From: Gammaproteobacteria bacterium
GTDB lineage: Bacteria > Pseudomonadota > Gammaproteobacteria > Acidiferrobacterales > Acidiferrobacteraceae
DNA: 20,671 nucleotides
Reading direction: 5' to 3'
NCBI GenBank assembly: GCA_028064935.1
Contig: JAPTWT010000307.1
Coordinates: 1 to 20,671 of the forward strand
In this document: positions 6,597-15,078 of the stretch, piece by piece
How positions within the stretch are numbered: position 1 is the first letter of the stretch
How the letters are laid out: every line of letters begins with the position of its first letter
Notes under the pieces: model-generated
Database searches by the model: none
Told to the model about the DNA's origin: nothing
The model's input: the letters and a program-made list of their open reading frames with translations, nothing else
Translations under genes and position numbers: made by a program

Positions 6597-8432
6597 ATGC
6601 TCTCGCTGTTCAAACGCAAGCAGGTATCGCCCACTGCGGGCGCGTCGCCGACGCCCTCATCTCTCGCCGAGCCCGGCAAAGGGCTGGTGTGGCCGGAGCC
6701 GGCCGCATCGCTGCTGGCGACGCCACGCCGGCAGAAGTTGCTGGAGCACATCTGGCAGCGCACCTCGCTGTCGCGGCGGCAGTTCGCCACGCTCTACCTC
6801 GCGCCCCTGGAGCGTTACGCCGAGCTGGTCCAACAATTCCCGGCGTCGGAAAGCCACCACCATGCCTACCCGGGCGGCATGCTGGACCACGGCCTGGAGA
6901 TCGTGGCCTTCGCGCTCAAGCTGCGCCAGTCGCACTTGCTGCCCGCCGGCGCCACGCCGGAGGCGCAGGCCGCCCAGGCCGAGGCCTGGACCGCTGGCAC
7001 GGCCTACGCGGCGCTGTTGCACGACATCGGCAAGATCGCCGTGGACCTGCACGTCGAGTACGCCGACGGTACCGTCTGGCACCCCTGGCACGGCCTGCTG
7101 CAGCGACCGTACCGCTTCCGCTACCGCAATGACCGCGAATACAGGCTGCACGGCGCCGCTACCGGCCTCTTGTATGCGCGCCTGCTCGATGCAGCCATCT
7201 TCGATTGGCTTAGCGGGTATCCCGACCTGTGGGCCGCGCTGCTTTACGTGTTGGCGGGCCAGTACGAACATGCCGGCACGCTCGGCGAACTGGTCATGCA
7301 AGCCGACCAGGCATCGGTAGCCCAAGAACTCGGCGGCGATCCCAGCAAGGCTCTGGCAGCACCCCGGCACGCGCTGCAACGCAAGCTGCTAGACGGCCTG
7401 CGCTACTTGCTTCGGGAGGAGCTCAAGCTGAACCAGCCTCAAGCCTCGGATGGATGGCTGACCCAGGACGCGCTGTGGCTGGTCAGCAAAACCATCTCGG
7501 ACAAACTGCGCGCTCATCTGCTGTCCCAGGGTATCGACGGCATCCCATCCAGCAATACCGCGGTTTTCAACGTGCTGCAGGACCATGGCATTGTGCAGCC
7601 GACACCTGAGGGCAAGGCCATCTGGAAGGCCACCATCACCAGCGACGCGGGCTGGTCCCATACCTTGACGCTCCTGCGCCTTGCTCCCTCGCTGATCTGG
7701 GACGGCAATGAGCGGCCAACACCGTTCGCCGGCACGGTGGCGGTAGTGCAGGAAGGCGGGGAGCCAACCAGTCCTGTGCCCTCGCCAGCCGCGGCGGATT
7801 CCGCTACGGCCGTGCCTTTGCCAGCGCAGTCGGCCGGCGATGGCGTCGAAGCACTTCTGGATCTGCTCGGTACTTCCGACGTGCCGCCGGCCGACCTCTT
7901 GTCGACCGCCGAATTGGCTCCTCCAACCATGGAAGAGCCATCTCTCGAATCCAGTAACTCAACGGTACCGGCCCACTCGTTGGTACCGGCACCTACGTCG
8001 GCTCCAGGACTGGAGGGAACGGCGTCGGGTGAGCATTTTGTCGCCTGGCTCCGCCGGCGTATCGAAGAGCGGGGGCTCGTCATCAACGATGCCAAGGCAC
8101 TCGTACATACAGTTGCCGACACCGTCTACCTGGTCAGTCCCGGAGTATTCCAGCGCTACGCTCAGGAACATCCCGAGACCGCCGTCCTTGCCAAGCAGGA
8201 CCAGGTGGCCGACTGGCAGTGGGTGCAGAAGCGCTTCGAGAAGTTGCAGATCCACCGCAAGCAGCAAGACGGTCTGAACATCTGGACGTGCGCAGTGACG
8301 GGGCCACGGAAGTCGCGGCGACTACATGGTTACCTGCTGGAAGACCCGCATGTTCTGTTCAGCGACTTACCGCCGAACAACCCGTACCTGTCTCTATCGC
8401 TCTCCACTGATTCCATGCGCCAGCCTTCGTAG
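6597..8432 (+). CDS. traI: MobH-family relaxase (TraI_2 domain), ICE DNA-processing protein
   Basis: This 611-aa protein is the relaxase that nicks the element at oriT and pilots the strand during transfer. The N-terminal TraI_2 domain (about residues 30-330) has the His-rich motif HHHAYPGGMLDHGLE near 88-102 and the HD-type motif LLHDIGK near 140-146, both typical of MobH. A Pro/Ala/Ser/Thr-rich linker spans about 380-475. The C-terminal TraI_2_C-type winged-helix domain (about 479-598, from GEHFVAWLRRRIEE to GYLLEDPHVLF) follows. Overall length is normal for the family. I chose the internal ATG at 6597 (MLSLFKRKQ), which matches family N-termini and has GGGG about six bases upstream, over an upstream in-frame start at 6522. 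It stands alone, flanked on both sides by defence cargo. Confidence 0.88.
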   Translation: MLSLFKRKQVSPTAGASPTPSSLAEPGKGLVWPEPAASLLATPRRQKLLEHIWQRTSLSRRQFATLYLAPLERYAELVQQFPASESHHHAYPGGMLDHGLEIVAFALKLRQSHLLPAGATPEAQAAQAEAWTAGTAYAALLHDIGKIAVDLHVEYADGTVWHPWHGLLQRPYRFRYRNDREYRLHGAATGLLYARLLDAAIFDWLSGYPDLWAALLYVLAGQYEHAGTLGELVMQADQASVAQELGGDPSKALAAPRHALQRKLLDGLRYLLREELKLNQPQASDGWLTQDALWLVSKTISDKLRAHLLSQGIDGIPSSNTAVFNVLQDHGIVQPTPEGKAIWKATITSDAGWSHTLTLLRLAPSLIWDGNERPTPFAGTVAVVQEGGEPTSPVPSPAAADSATAVPLPAQSAGDGVEALLDLLGTSDVPPADLLSTAELAPPTMEEPSLESSNSTVPAHSLVPAPTSAPGLEGTASGEHFVAWLRRRIEERGLVINDAKALVHTVADTVYLVSPGVFQRYAQEHPETAVLAKQDQVADWQWVQKRFEKLQIHRKQQDGLNIWTCAVTGPRKSRRLHGYLLEDPHVLFSDLPPNNPYLSLSLSTDSMRQPS

Positions 8433-8634
8433 AAATCTCCCGGTTTATTCACACGGCCGGTGCTGACCACCGAGCTGGGGGCGGTGGACGTTGCAAGCCT
8501 CGAACCGGCAGCGGGCTGCCACCACGGCGCGCCTTGATCTACGAAATTCTCCTGTTGGGGCGCTCATTCAAAATACGCCGCACGCTTTGCCCCATTTCCG
8601 GACACCGCATGCACATTTGGTTCAGGACAACGTC
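8433..8634. other. intergenic stretch between mobH and the second defence operon
   Basis: I see no supported gene here. A weak inverted repeat CGGTG-N5-CACCG (8457-8461 and 8467-8471) follows mobH but has no T-run, so it is a poor intrinsic terminator. The backbone-cargo junction probably lies in this stretch. The short open frames that cross it have no start signals worth calling. Confidence 0.4.
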
Positions 8635-8663
8635 TTGGCCGCCCCCACAAGACAAGGTAGAAT
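8635..8663 (+). promoter_or_regulatory. candidate sigma70 promoter for the HTH-SNF2-TrlF-Kiwa-type III operon
   Basis: TTGGCC (8635-8640, four of six to the -35 consensus) and TAGAAT (8658-8663, five of six to the -10) are spaced by exactly 17 bases. The expected start of transcription is near 8670, giving a leader of about 48 bases before the HTH start. No other equally good promoter is visible before the downstream genes. Confidence 0.5.
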
Positions 8664-8672
8664 TGGCCAATC

Positions 8673-8690
8673 TTGGCAACCGAATGCCAA
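8673..8690. promoter_or_regulatory. candidate operator: TTGGCA-N6-TGCCAA
   Basis: A perfect 6-bp inverted repeat sits just after the predicted transcription start. The same half-site core (TTGGC) recurs at 8635-8640, within the -35, and at 8663-8668, just after the -10. The cluster of related boxes around one promoter suggests control by a small DNA-binding protein, most simply the HTH protein encoded immediately downstream. Confidence 0.45.
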
Positions 8691-8717
8691 CGGCGGCAAA
8701 TGTTAAAGGCGAGCCCC

Positions 8718-8918
8718 ATGACTGAAGCAGAAGGCGAAATCCTTACGCTGGATGAAGTTGCCGCATATCTCAAGGCGGGAAAACGAACGGTCTATCGCCT
8801 TGCCCAGAAAGGAGAGATTCCGGCGTTCAAGCTTGGGGGAACCTGGCGCTTTCGCCGCTCAGAGCTGGATCGCTGGATCGCCGAAAGCATCAACAAGAAG
8901 AAGCCGGAGGCCGAGTGA
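8718..8918 (+). CDS. small excisionase/MerR-type helix-turn-helix DNA-binding protein
   Basis: This 66-aa protein consists almost wholly of an HTH_17 (excisionase-family) domain. LTLDEVAAYLKAGKRTVYRL (about residues 9-28) is the helix-turn-helix, and GEIPAFKLGGTWRFRRSELD (about 32-51) is the wing and following helix that contact DNA. The tail is basic (KKKPE). I chose the ATG at 8718, which puts the domain in its usual place; an ATG at 8700 would add six residues. Fifty-eight bases separate it from the SNF2 gene. It could be the repressor of the operon. Excisionase-like proteins of this kind are also used as recombination directionality factors, but no integrase is nearby. Confidence 0.8.
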   Translation: MTEAEGEILTLDEVAAYLKAGKRTVYRLAQKGEIPAFKLGGTWRFRRSELDRWIAESINKKKPEAE

Positions 8919-8964
8919 GCGCGGACCAAGCCAGCCGCCGAATCACGCTCGGGGAAGAACAAGG

Positions 8965-8970
8965 GGAGGA
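8965..8970 (+). promoter_or_regulatory. ribosome binding site that decides a TTG start
   Basis: GGAGGA lies six bases before the TTG at 8977. No ATG or GTG in this frame near this point has a comparable signal, and the upstream part of the frame overlaps the HTH gene. The TTG is therefore preferred as the start of the SNF2-like helicase. Confidence 0.65.
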
Positions 8971-8976
8971 TCGCCG

Positions 8977-11856
8977 TTGACAACACAGCAGCTTCTGACG
9001 CCGCACCAGAGCCAGTACTTTGCTTGGCTGCTGACCCGGCGTGCAGCAGGCGACTCCGTGGAGTCGCTGGCTTCGACCTTGGTCGATTCGCAAGTCGATC
9101 TCAATCCCCATCAAGTCGAGGCCGCGCTCTTCGCTTGCCGCAACCCCCTCTCACGCGGCGTGATCCTCGCCGACGAGGTTGGTCTGGGCAAGACCATAGA
9201 AGCCGGTTTGGTCATCTCCCAACGCTGGGCCGAACGGCGGCGGAAGGTGCTCATCATCGTTCCAGCGAACCTGCGCAAGCAATGGCACCAGGAGCTGCAG
9301 GACAAGTTCGGCCTGCAAGGGCTGATCCTCGAAGCCAAAAACTACAACGCGATCCGCAAGCAGGAGCAGCGGAACCCGTTCCTGTTCGCCTCCGGCCCGA
9401 TCATCTGTTCCTATCAGTTCGCGAAGGCTAAGGCTGACGATGTCAAAGGCATCGACTGGGACTTGGTCGTCCTCGACGAAGCGCATCGCCTGCGCAACGT
9501 CTACAAAACCAGCAACGTCATCGCCAAGACCCTCAAGGAGGCGCTGTCGCGCGTTCACTCCAAGGCGCTCCTGACCGCGACGCCGTTGCAGAACTCATTG
9601 CTCGAACTCTATGGACTGGTCAGTTTCATCGATGACCGCGTGTTCGGAGACCTTGATAGCTTCCGCTCGCAGTTCACTGGCAGGGAGCAATCCTTCAGCA
9701 GCCTGCGTGACCGGCTGGCCCCCATCTGCAAGCGAACCCTGCGCAAACAGGTTCAGCCTTATGTGTCGTACACGGCGCGCAAGGCCATCGTCCAGGAATT
9801 CACACCGTCGAGCGAAGAACAGGAACTTTCCAAGCTCGTCGCCGATTACCTGCGCCGCCCCAACCTCAAGGCCTTGCCAGAGGGGCAGCGCCAACTGATT
9901 TCACTTGTGTTGTGGAAGCTGCTCGCTTCCAGCACGCACGCGATTGCGGGTGCGCTGGAGACGATGGCCAAGCGCCTCCAGGGTGTGCTCGACGAAGTCA
10001 CCGCGGTTCCCGATTTGGCCGACGAGCTCGACGAGGACTACGAGTCGCTTGACGAAACCGCCGATGAGTGGAACGACCAAGACTCAGACGTCGCAGCACC
10101 GGGCCGCACGGAACGCGATGCCATCGCGCGGGAGATCGAGGAGCTTCGCCACTTCAAAACGCTGGCAACCAACATTCGTGACAACGCCAAGGGCAAGGCG
10201 CTGCTCACCGCGCTGGATCGCGCCTTCGCCGAACTAGATCGGTTGGGCGCTGCCAGGAAGGCCATCATCTTCACCGAGTCCAAGCGCACGCAGGAATACC
10301 TCCTCAACTTGCTCGCTGACACGCCATACGGCGACGGCATCGTGCTCTTCAACGGCACCAATAGCGACCAGCGTGCGCAGGCGATCTACAAGGACTGGCT
10401 GAAGCGCCACGAAGGCACCGACCGCATCACCGGCTCCAAGACCGCCGACACCCGCGCGGCACTGGTCGAGCACTTCAAGGAGCGTGGCAAGGTCATGATT
10501 GCCACCGAGGCTGGGGCCGAAGGCATCAACCTCCAGTTCTGCTCGCTCGTCATCAACTACGACCTGCCCTGGAACCCGCAGCGCATCGAACAACGCATTG
10601 GACGGTGCCACCGTTACGGGCAGAAATTCGATGTGGTGGTGGTCAACTTCGTCGACCGCAGCAATGAAGCGGACGCACGGGTGTACGAGTTGCTGTCTCA
10701 GAAGTTCCAGCTCTTCGAAGGTGTATTCGGGGCCAGCGACGAAGTTCTCGGCGCCATCGGCTCTGGTGTCGACTTCGAGCGACGTATCGCCGAGATCTAC
10801 CAGAACTGCCGAGAGCCCGAAGAAATCAAGTCCAGCTTCGAGCAACTCCAGCTCGACCTCTCCGGCGAGATCACCGAGGCGATGGTCAAGACGCGCCAGG
10901 TATTGCTTGAGAACTTTGATGAGGAGGTGCAGGAGAAGCTGCGCATGCGGGCCGACGACAGCCGCAACGCGCGCAACCGCTTCGAGCGCATGCTGATGGA
11001 CCTGACCCGCGCGGAACTGGTCCATTGCGCCGCCTTCGATGACGACGGCTTCGATCTCCGCCACATACCGACTGGAATCGAGCATGGCGGTCTCGCGGGC
11101 ATCGAACTGGGGCGCTACGAGTTGCCCCGCCGCTCCGGCGACGCGCACCTATACCGCATCAATCATCCGCTGGCGCGATGGGGCATCGAGCAGGCCAAGG
11201 CTCGCGCACTCGACGGGGCGCGTCTCGTCTTCGACTACAACGCCTACGGTTCAAAGATCAGCACGCTTGAAGCCTATCGCGGCAAGGCCGGATGGCTCAC
11301 CGTGAAGCTGATCTCGGTAGAGACACTCGGCAACCAGGAGCAGCATCTGCTGGTTGCCGCGGGCACGGCCGACGGCGTCGTGCTCGCGGAAGAAGACCCG
11401 GAAAAACTGTTGCGTCTGCCCGCGACCACGCAAGCAGCGGGCCTGTTCAACGCCCCTGACGCCACCCTGCTGGCCGACGTGGAAACCCGCAAGACAGCAC
11501 TCCTGCGCGATGTCAACGAGCGCAACCTCGGCTACTTCGAGCAGGAAGTCCAGAAGCTGGACGCCTGGGCGGACGACCTGAAGCTGGGTCTGGAGCAGGA
11601 GATCAAGGAGATCGATCGCGAGATCAAGGAAGTACGCCGCACTGCCGCGACCTCGCCGACGCTGGAAGAAAAGCTGTCATGGCAGAAGAAGCAGCGCGAA
11701 CTGGAAGGCAAGCGCGGCAAGCTGCGCCGCGAGCTGTTTGCACGGCAAGACGAAGTCGAAGCGCAGCGCAACGAGTTGATCAGTCAGCTTGAAGTGCAAC
11801 TCCAACAGCAGGTCGAGGAGCGCACGCTGTTCACTGTCGAGTGGGAGTTGACATGA
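8977..11856 (+). CDS. SNF2/RapA-like superfamily 2 helicase (DEAD/DEAH)
   Basis: This 959-aa ATPase reads from a rare TTG start. Conserved helicase motifs are present in order: Q-like region VDLNPHQVEAALFA (about 40-53), Walker A in ILADEVGLGKTIEAG (about 62-76), DEAH in VVLDEAHRLRN (about 164-174), LLTATPLQN (about 197-205), the start of the second RecA domain at KAIIFTESK (about 428), and motifs V-VI ATEAGAEGINLQ to QRIGRCHRYGQ (about 509-550). A charged coiled-coil fills about 850-950. SNF2-like helicases move along duplex DNA and serve as motors in defence systems, for example DrmD of DISARM. DISARM's DrmA, DrmB and DrmC are absent, so I assign it to the local type III block. Its TGA overlaps the TrlF ATG. 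Confidence 0.85.
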   Translation: MTTQQLLTPHQSQYFAWLLTRRAAGDSVESLASTLVDSQVDLNPHQVEAALFACRNPLSRGVILADEVGLGKTIEAGLVISQRWAERRRKVLIIVPANLRKQWHQELQDKFGLQGLILEAKNYNAIRKQEQRNPFLFASGPIICSYQFAKAKADDVKGIDWDLVVLDEAHRLRNVYKTSNVIAKTLKEALSRVHSKALLTATPLQNSLLELYGLVSFIDDRVFGDLDSFRSQFTGREQSFSSLRDRLAPICKRTLRKQVQPYVSYTARKAIVQEFTPSSEEQELSKLVADYLRRPNLKALPEGQRQLISLVLWKLLASSTHAIAGALETMAKRLQGVLDEVTAVPDLADELDEDYESLDETADEWNDQDSDVAAPGRTERDAIAREIEELRHFKTLATNIRDNAKGKALLTALDRAFAELDRLGAARKAIIFTESKRTQEYLLNLLADTPYGDGIVLFNGTNSDQRAQAIYKDWLKRHEGTDRITGSKTADTRAALVEHFKERGKVMIATEAGAEGINLQFCSLVINYDLPWNPQRIEQRIGRCHRYGQKFDVVVVNFVDRSNEADARVYELLSQKFQLFEGVFGASDEVLGAIGSGVDFERRIAEIYQNCREPEEIKSSFEQLQLDLSGEITEAMVKTRQVLLENFDEEVQEKLRMRADDSRNARNRFERMLMDLTRAELVHCAAFDDDGFDLRHIPTGIEHGGLAGIELGRYELPRRSGDAHLYRINHPLARWGIEQAKARALDGARLVFDYNAYGSKISTLEAYRGKAGWLTVKLISVETLGNQEQHLLVAAGTADGVVLAEEDPEKLLRLPATTQAAGLFNAPDATLLADVETRKTALLRDVNERNLGYFEQEVQKLDAWADDLKLGLEQEIKEIDREIKEVRRTAATSPTLEEKLSWQKKQRELEGKRGKLRRELFARQDEVEAQRNELISQLEVQLQQQVEERTLFTVEWELT

Positions 11857-14800
11857 CGACCAAGAGAGAACTCGCGAGAGGAGCACTTTGGCGGCAGTGG
11901 GACCTGCATGTCCACACGCCTGCCTCATTCCACTGGCAAGGACAGAAGTTTGACGGCGATCTGTCATCTGCCCAAACCACGAAGCTGGTCGACGAAATGA
12001 TCGAAGCCATGAACAAGGCCGAACCCGCTGTGTTCGCCATCATGGACTACTGGACCTTCGATGGCTGGTTTGCACTGAAACAGCGTCTCTCTGAGGCGGA
12101 TGCGCCGAAGCTAACAAAGAAGGTCTTTCCCGGAATTGAGTTGCGACTGTCCGCGCCCACTGAAAGACGGCTCAACGCCCATGTCATTTTCTCGGACGAA
12201 ATCTCCGATCAACATCTAAAGGACTTCCTAGCAAACCTCAAGATTGAGCGCCTGGACCGGTCTATTTCCAAAGATGCCCTTGTCGATCTGGCGCGCGCAA
12301 CTGCCGCCGATATGTTGGCAAAGAAGGGGCACAAGAAGGATGTAGTCGACGGCGACTATGCAGATGCACTGTTGGCCGGCTACAAGTTGGCGGAAGTAAA
12401 GACCGAGAGCTACAAGCAAGCCATCTCAAGCGTCCCGGATGGACTGGCAATTGGGTTCATGCCTTACGATACGAGCGACGGACTCACCGAGGTGAAGTGG
12501 GAACAACATTACTCGTACTTCCTCGGGCTATTCGAATCCTCCCCTATCTTCGAATCGCGGAATCTGGAACTGAGAACGGCCTTCTTATGTGAGAAGACTC
12601 CGACGAACCATGCATGGATCGACAACTTCAAGCATGGATTGAAAGGCATCCCCAGACTGGTGGTTGCTGGAAGTGACGCACATTGTTTTATTGGAGTTGC
12701 GGGCAACGACGACAAGCGGGGCTATGGCGACTTCCCCTCTGGCAAGAAGACGTGGATCAAGGCCGACCCAACGTTCCGTGGCCTCAAACAAGCCATTCTT
12801 GAGCCGGCGAAGCGCTCCTACATTGGTGACAAACCACCCAAGGTGCAGGAAGTCGAGTCCAACAAGACCTACTACATCGAATCCATTGAAATCACCAAGA
12901 CAGGAGACAAGGCCGGCGTAGGGCAATGGCTCCACGGCTGCGACATCCTGTTGAACCCCGACCTTGTTGCCATCATCGGGAACAAGGGAAGCGGGAAGAG
13001 CGCGTTGGCGGATGTCATCGCTACGCTCGGCAACTCTAAACAGTCCAAGCACTTCAGCTTTCTCAGGAGAGATCGCTTCCTGGGGAAAACCGGGGAACCC
13101 GCACGACACTTCACCGGGACGCTGACCTGGTGCGACGAGAGTACCGAAGCCCGACCTCTCAACGAGCCTCCATCCGAAGAGAAGGCAGAGCTTGTTCGCT
13201 ACATCCCACAGGGCTACTTCGAAGAGCTCTGCAACGAGCACGTGTCCGGCAAGTCCGATGCTTTCGAGAAGGAACTGCGGTCAGTGATCTTTTCTCACAC
13301 GAGTGAAGACATGAGGTTGGGCGCACTCGACTTCGATCAACTGACGGAGCAGCAGGAGCAGTCGCTCAGGAACCGAATGGGTGAGTACCGCAAGGAACTG
13401 GCCTCGGCCAACGCATCAATCATGCGTATCGAAGAGCAGCTTCAGCCTATAGAGCTGAAGAAGCTCACCGACCTGCTTCTGCTGAAGGGCAAGCAGATTG
13501 AAGAACACGACAAGCTAAAGCCAGCGGAGGTTGCTGCGCCCACAGAAGCGTTGAGCCCCGAGCAAAAGCAGGCCGCGGAGGGCTTGGCAACTGCTAGTCA
13601 GCAGATAGATGCTGCGAAGAAGCGCACGCTAGAGATTGCCGGCGAGACCACCGAACTGGCCAAGCGGCAGAAGGCGATAGCTAACATTCGTGAGCAGTTG
13701 AGGTTGCTCCAGCGGGCCTTTGACCAAGCACAGAATACAGTGTCCGATGACCTCAAGCTGCTTGGGTTCGCCTGGTCCGATCTTGCAGCCATCGACATCA
13801 AGACAAGTGCTCTCGACGAGAGATCAACTGAACTCACGACGAAGCAGGACGAGTTGAAGGCTGAGTCCGAGCAGCTGGCTGAAAACCTGAAGGCCTACAC
13901 GGAGACGCAGCAAGGGTTCACCGCGAAGCTGAACGCGCCTCAGCAACAGTTCGAGTCTTACCAACGTCAGCTTGCCGAATGGAACAGAAAGCGGGATGAA
14001 CTGTTAGGTTCACCCACCGAGCCGGAGTCCAAGGTTGGCTTGGAAACACGTGTTGAGCAGATCAAGGCGCTGCCTGGTCAGCTCAAGGAGTTGGAGGCAA
14101 AGAGATTGCAGTTGTCCGGTGAGGTCTTCGACACCCTCGATGCCCAGCGAAAGGCGCGCGAGGAGCTTTTCAAGCCTGTCCAAGACTTGATCCAAAAGAA
14201 TGGACTGATACGGGAAGACTACAGGTTGCAGTTTCAGGCGACTCTTGCGGCGTCGGCTGATGCAATCGCGGACCAGTTGTTCGCCTTGATAAAGCAGACC
14301 TGGGGCGAGTTCCGTGGGCAGGACGAGGCGCCTTCAACAATCCGAAAGCTGTTCGACAGTCATGACCTGAACACCAGAGATGGGGCATTGGCCTTCATTG
14401 GCGCCCTGCAAGAGAAGGTCTTGGAAGCTGCCCGTGCTTCAGGGTCGACTGTTGGCATCTTCAACCTGGTGAAGAAGGGACAGTCAGCAGCGGCTGTGTA
14501 TGACTTGATCTTCGGGCTGCACTTCCTTGAGCCGCGGTACTCCTTGCTTTTCCAAGACACGCAGATCGAGCAACTCTCTCCCGGGCAGCGTGGTGCACTG
14601 TTGTTGATCTTCTACTTGCTGGTGGACAAAGGAAAGACGCCCATCATCCTGGATCAGCCGGAAGAGAACCTTGACAACGAGACGGTGTTCCGCCTACTCG
14701 TGCCCGTTCTGTCGGAAGCCAAGAAGCAGCGGCAGATCATCATGGTCACACACAACCCCAACTTGGCGGTTGTGTGCGATGCGGAGCAGATCATCCATGC

Positions 14801-14939
14801 GAGGTTCGACCGAGCAGCGGACTCCACCATCGACTATGAATCGGGGGCCATCGAAAACACGGGACTGAACGGCGCCGTCGTGACCGTACTTGAAGGTACG
14901 AAGCCCGCATTCGAAAACCGATCCGGGAAGTACCATTGA
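11853..14939 (+). CDS. TrlF-family PHP-ABC/SMC-like ATPase
   Basis: This 1028-aa protein has two catalytic parts. The N-terminal PHP phosphoesterase domain (about 15-290) shows DLHVHTP (17-23), GIEL (about 92) and GSDAH (about 272), the metal ligands of the fold. An ABC/SMC-type ATPase follows: Walker A IIGNKGSGKSA (about 374-384), a long Glu/Lys/Gln coiled-coil (about 490-780), signature LSPGQRGALL (about 907), Walker B with D-loop PIILDQPEENLDNE (about 930-943) and switch His in MVTHNPNL (about 964). The organisation resembles Rad50/RloC-type sensors that unleash a nuclease, here probably the PHP domain. The ATG at 11853 gives the normal N-terminus and overlaps the SNF2 stop as ATGA. Family assignment is firm; the substrate is unknown. 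Local GC is lower than in the SNF2 gene. Confidence 0.85.
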   Translation: MTTKRELARGALWRQWDLHVHTPASFHWQGQKFDGDLSSAQTTKLVDEMIEAMNKAEPAVFAIMDYWTFDGWFALKQRLSEADAPKLTKKVFPGIELRLSAPTERRLNAHVIFSDEISDQHLKDFLANLKIERLDRSISKDALVDLARATAADMLAKKGHKKDVVDGDYADALLAGYKLAEVKTESYKQAISSVPDGLAIGFMPYDTSDGLTEVKWEQHYSYFLGLFESSPIFESRNLELRTAFLCEKTPTNHAWIDNFKHGLKGIPRLVVAGSDAHCFIGVAGNDDKRGYGDFPSGKKTWIKADPTFRGLKQAILEPAKRSYIGDKPPKVQEVESNKTYYIESIEITKTGDKAGVGQWLHGCDILLNPDLVAIIGNKGSGKSALADVIATLGNSKQSKHFSFLRRDRFLGKTGEPARHFTGTLTWCDESTEARPLNEPPSEEKAELVRYIPQGYFEELCNEHVSGKSDAFEKELRSVIFSHTSEDMRLGALDFDQLTEQQEQSLRNRMGEYRKELASANASIMRIEEQLQPIELKKLTDLLLLKGKQIEEHDKLKPAEVAAPTEALSPEQKQAAEGLATASQQIDAAKKRTLEIAGETTELAKRQKAIANIREQLRLLQRAFDQAQNTVSDDLKLLGFAWSDLAAIDIKTSALDERSTELTTKQDELKAESEQLAENLKAYTETQQGFTAKLNAPQQQFESYQRQLAEWNRKRDELLGSPTEPESKVGLETRVEQIKALPGQLKELEAKRLQLSGEVFDTLDAQRKAREELFKPVQDLIQKNGLIREDYRLQFQATLAASADAIADQLFALIKQTWGEFRGQDEAPSTIRKLFDSHDLNTRDGALAFIGALQEKVLEAARASGSTVGIFNLVKKGQSAAAVYDLIFGLHFLEPRYSLLFQDTQIEQLSPGQRGALLLIFYLLVDKGKTPIILDQPEENLDNETVFRLLVPVLSEAKKQRQIIMVTHNPNLAVVCDAEQIIHARFDRAADSTIDYESGAIENTGLNGAVVTVLEGTKPAFENRSGKYH

Positions 14940-14940
14940 C

Positions 14941-15078
14941 ATGCCGGCGCTCGATCCTCAGTACATGACCATTCTGGAGACGGTGCAGACCGAGCGCTTT
15001 GTGCCTTTGCGCTCACACCAAGATTTCAGATCCCAATCATTGGGCTATCAGGGGAAGCAGGTGCGTCATCATGGATAA
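14941..15078 (+). pseudogene. 45-codon ORF between TrlF and KwaA, possible 5' relic of a displaced gene
   Basis: An ATG one base after the TrlF stop opens a 45-codon frame beginning MPALDPQYMTILETV, which reads like an ordinary protein start. It then turns into low-quality sequence (from about residue 25) and ends eight bases into kwaA. The tight spacing to TrlF suggests it was once coupled to it. I interpret it as the remaining 5' end of a gene replaced by the Kiwa genes. It could instead be a real small protein or a coupling leader for kwaA. No family is recognisable. Confidence 0.35.

Noticed and set aside
8457..8471. Intrinsic terminator after mobH
   Set aside because: The stem is only 5 bp and no T-run follows.
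8752..8976. In-frame upstream extension of the SNF2-like helicase
   Set aside because: It overlaps the HTH gene in another frame, encodes low-quality Arg/Pro/Ser-rich sequence, and the TTG at 8977 has the RBS and the family-like N-terminus.
10234..11148. 304-aa minus-strand open frame inside the SNF2-like helicase gene
   Set aside because: It is a shadow of the helicase C-terminal RecA domain, which has clear motifs on the plus strand.
8718..11856. DISARM, based on the SNF2-like helicase and a methyltransferase in the same operon
   Set aside because: DrmA, DrmB and DrmC are absent, and the methyltransferase is a type III Mod followed by Res.
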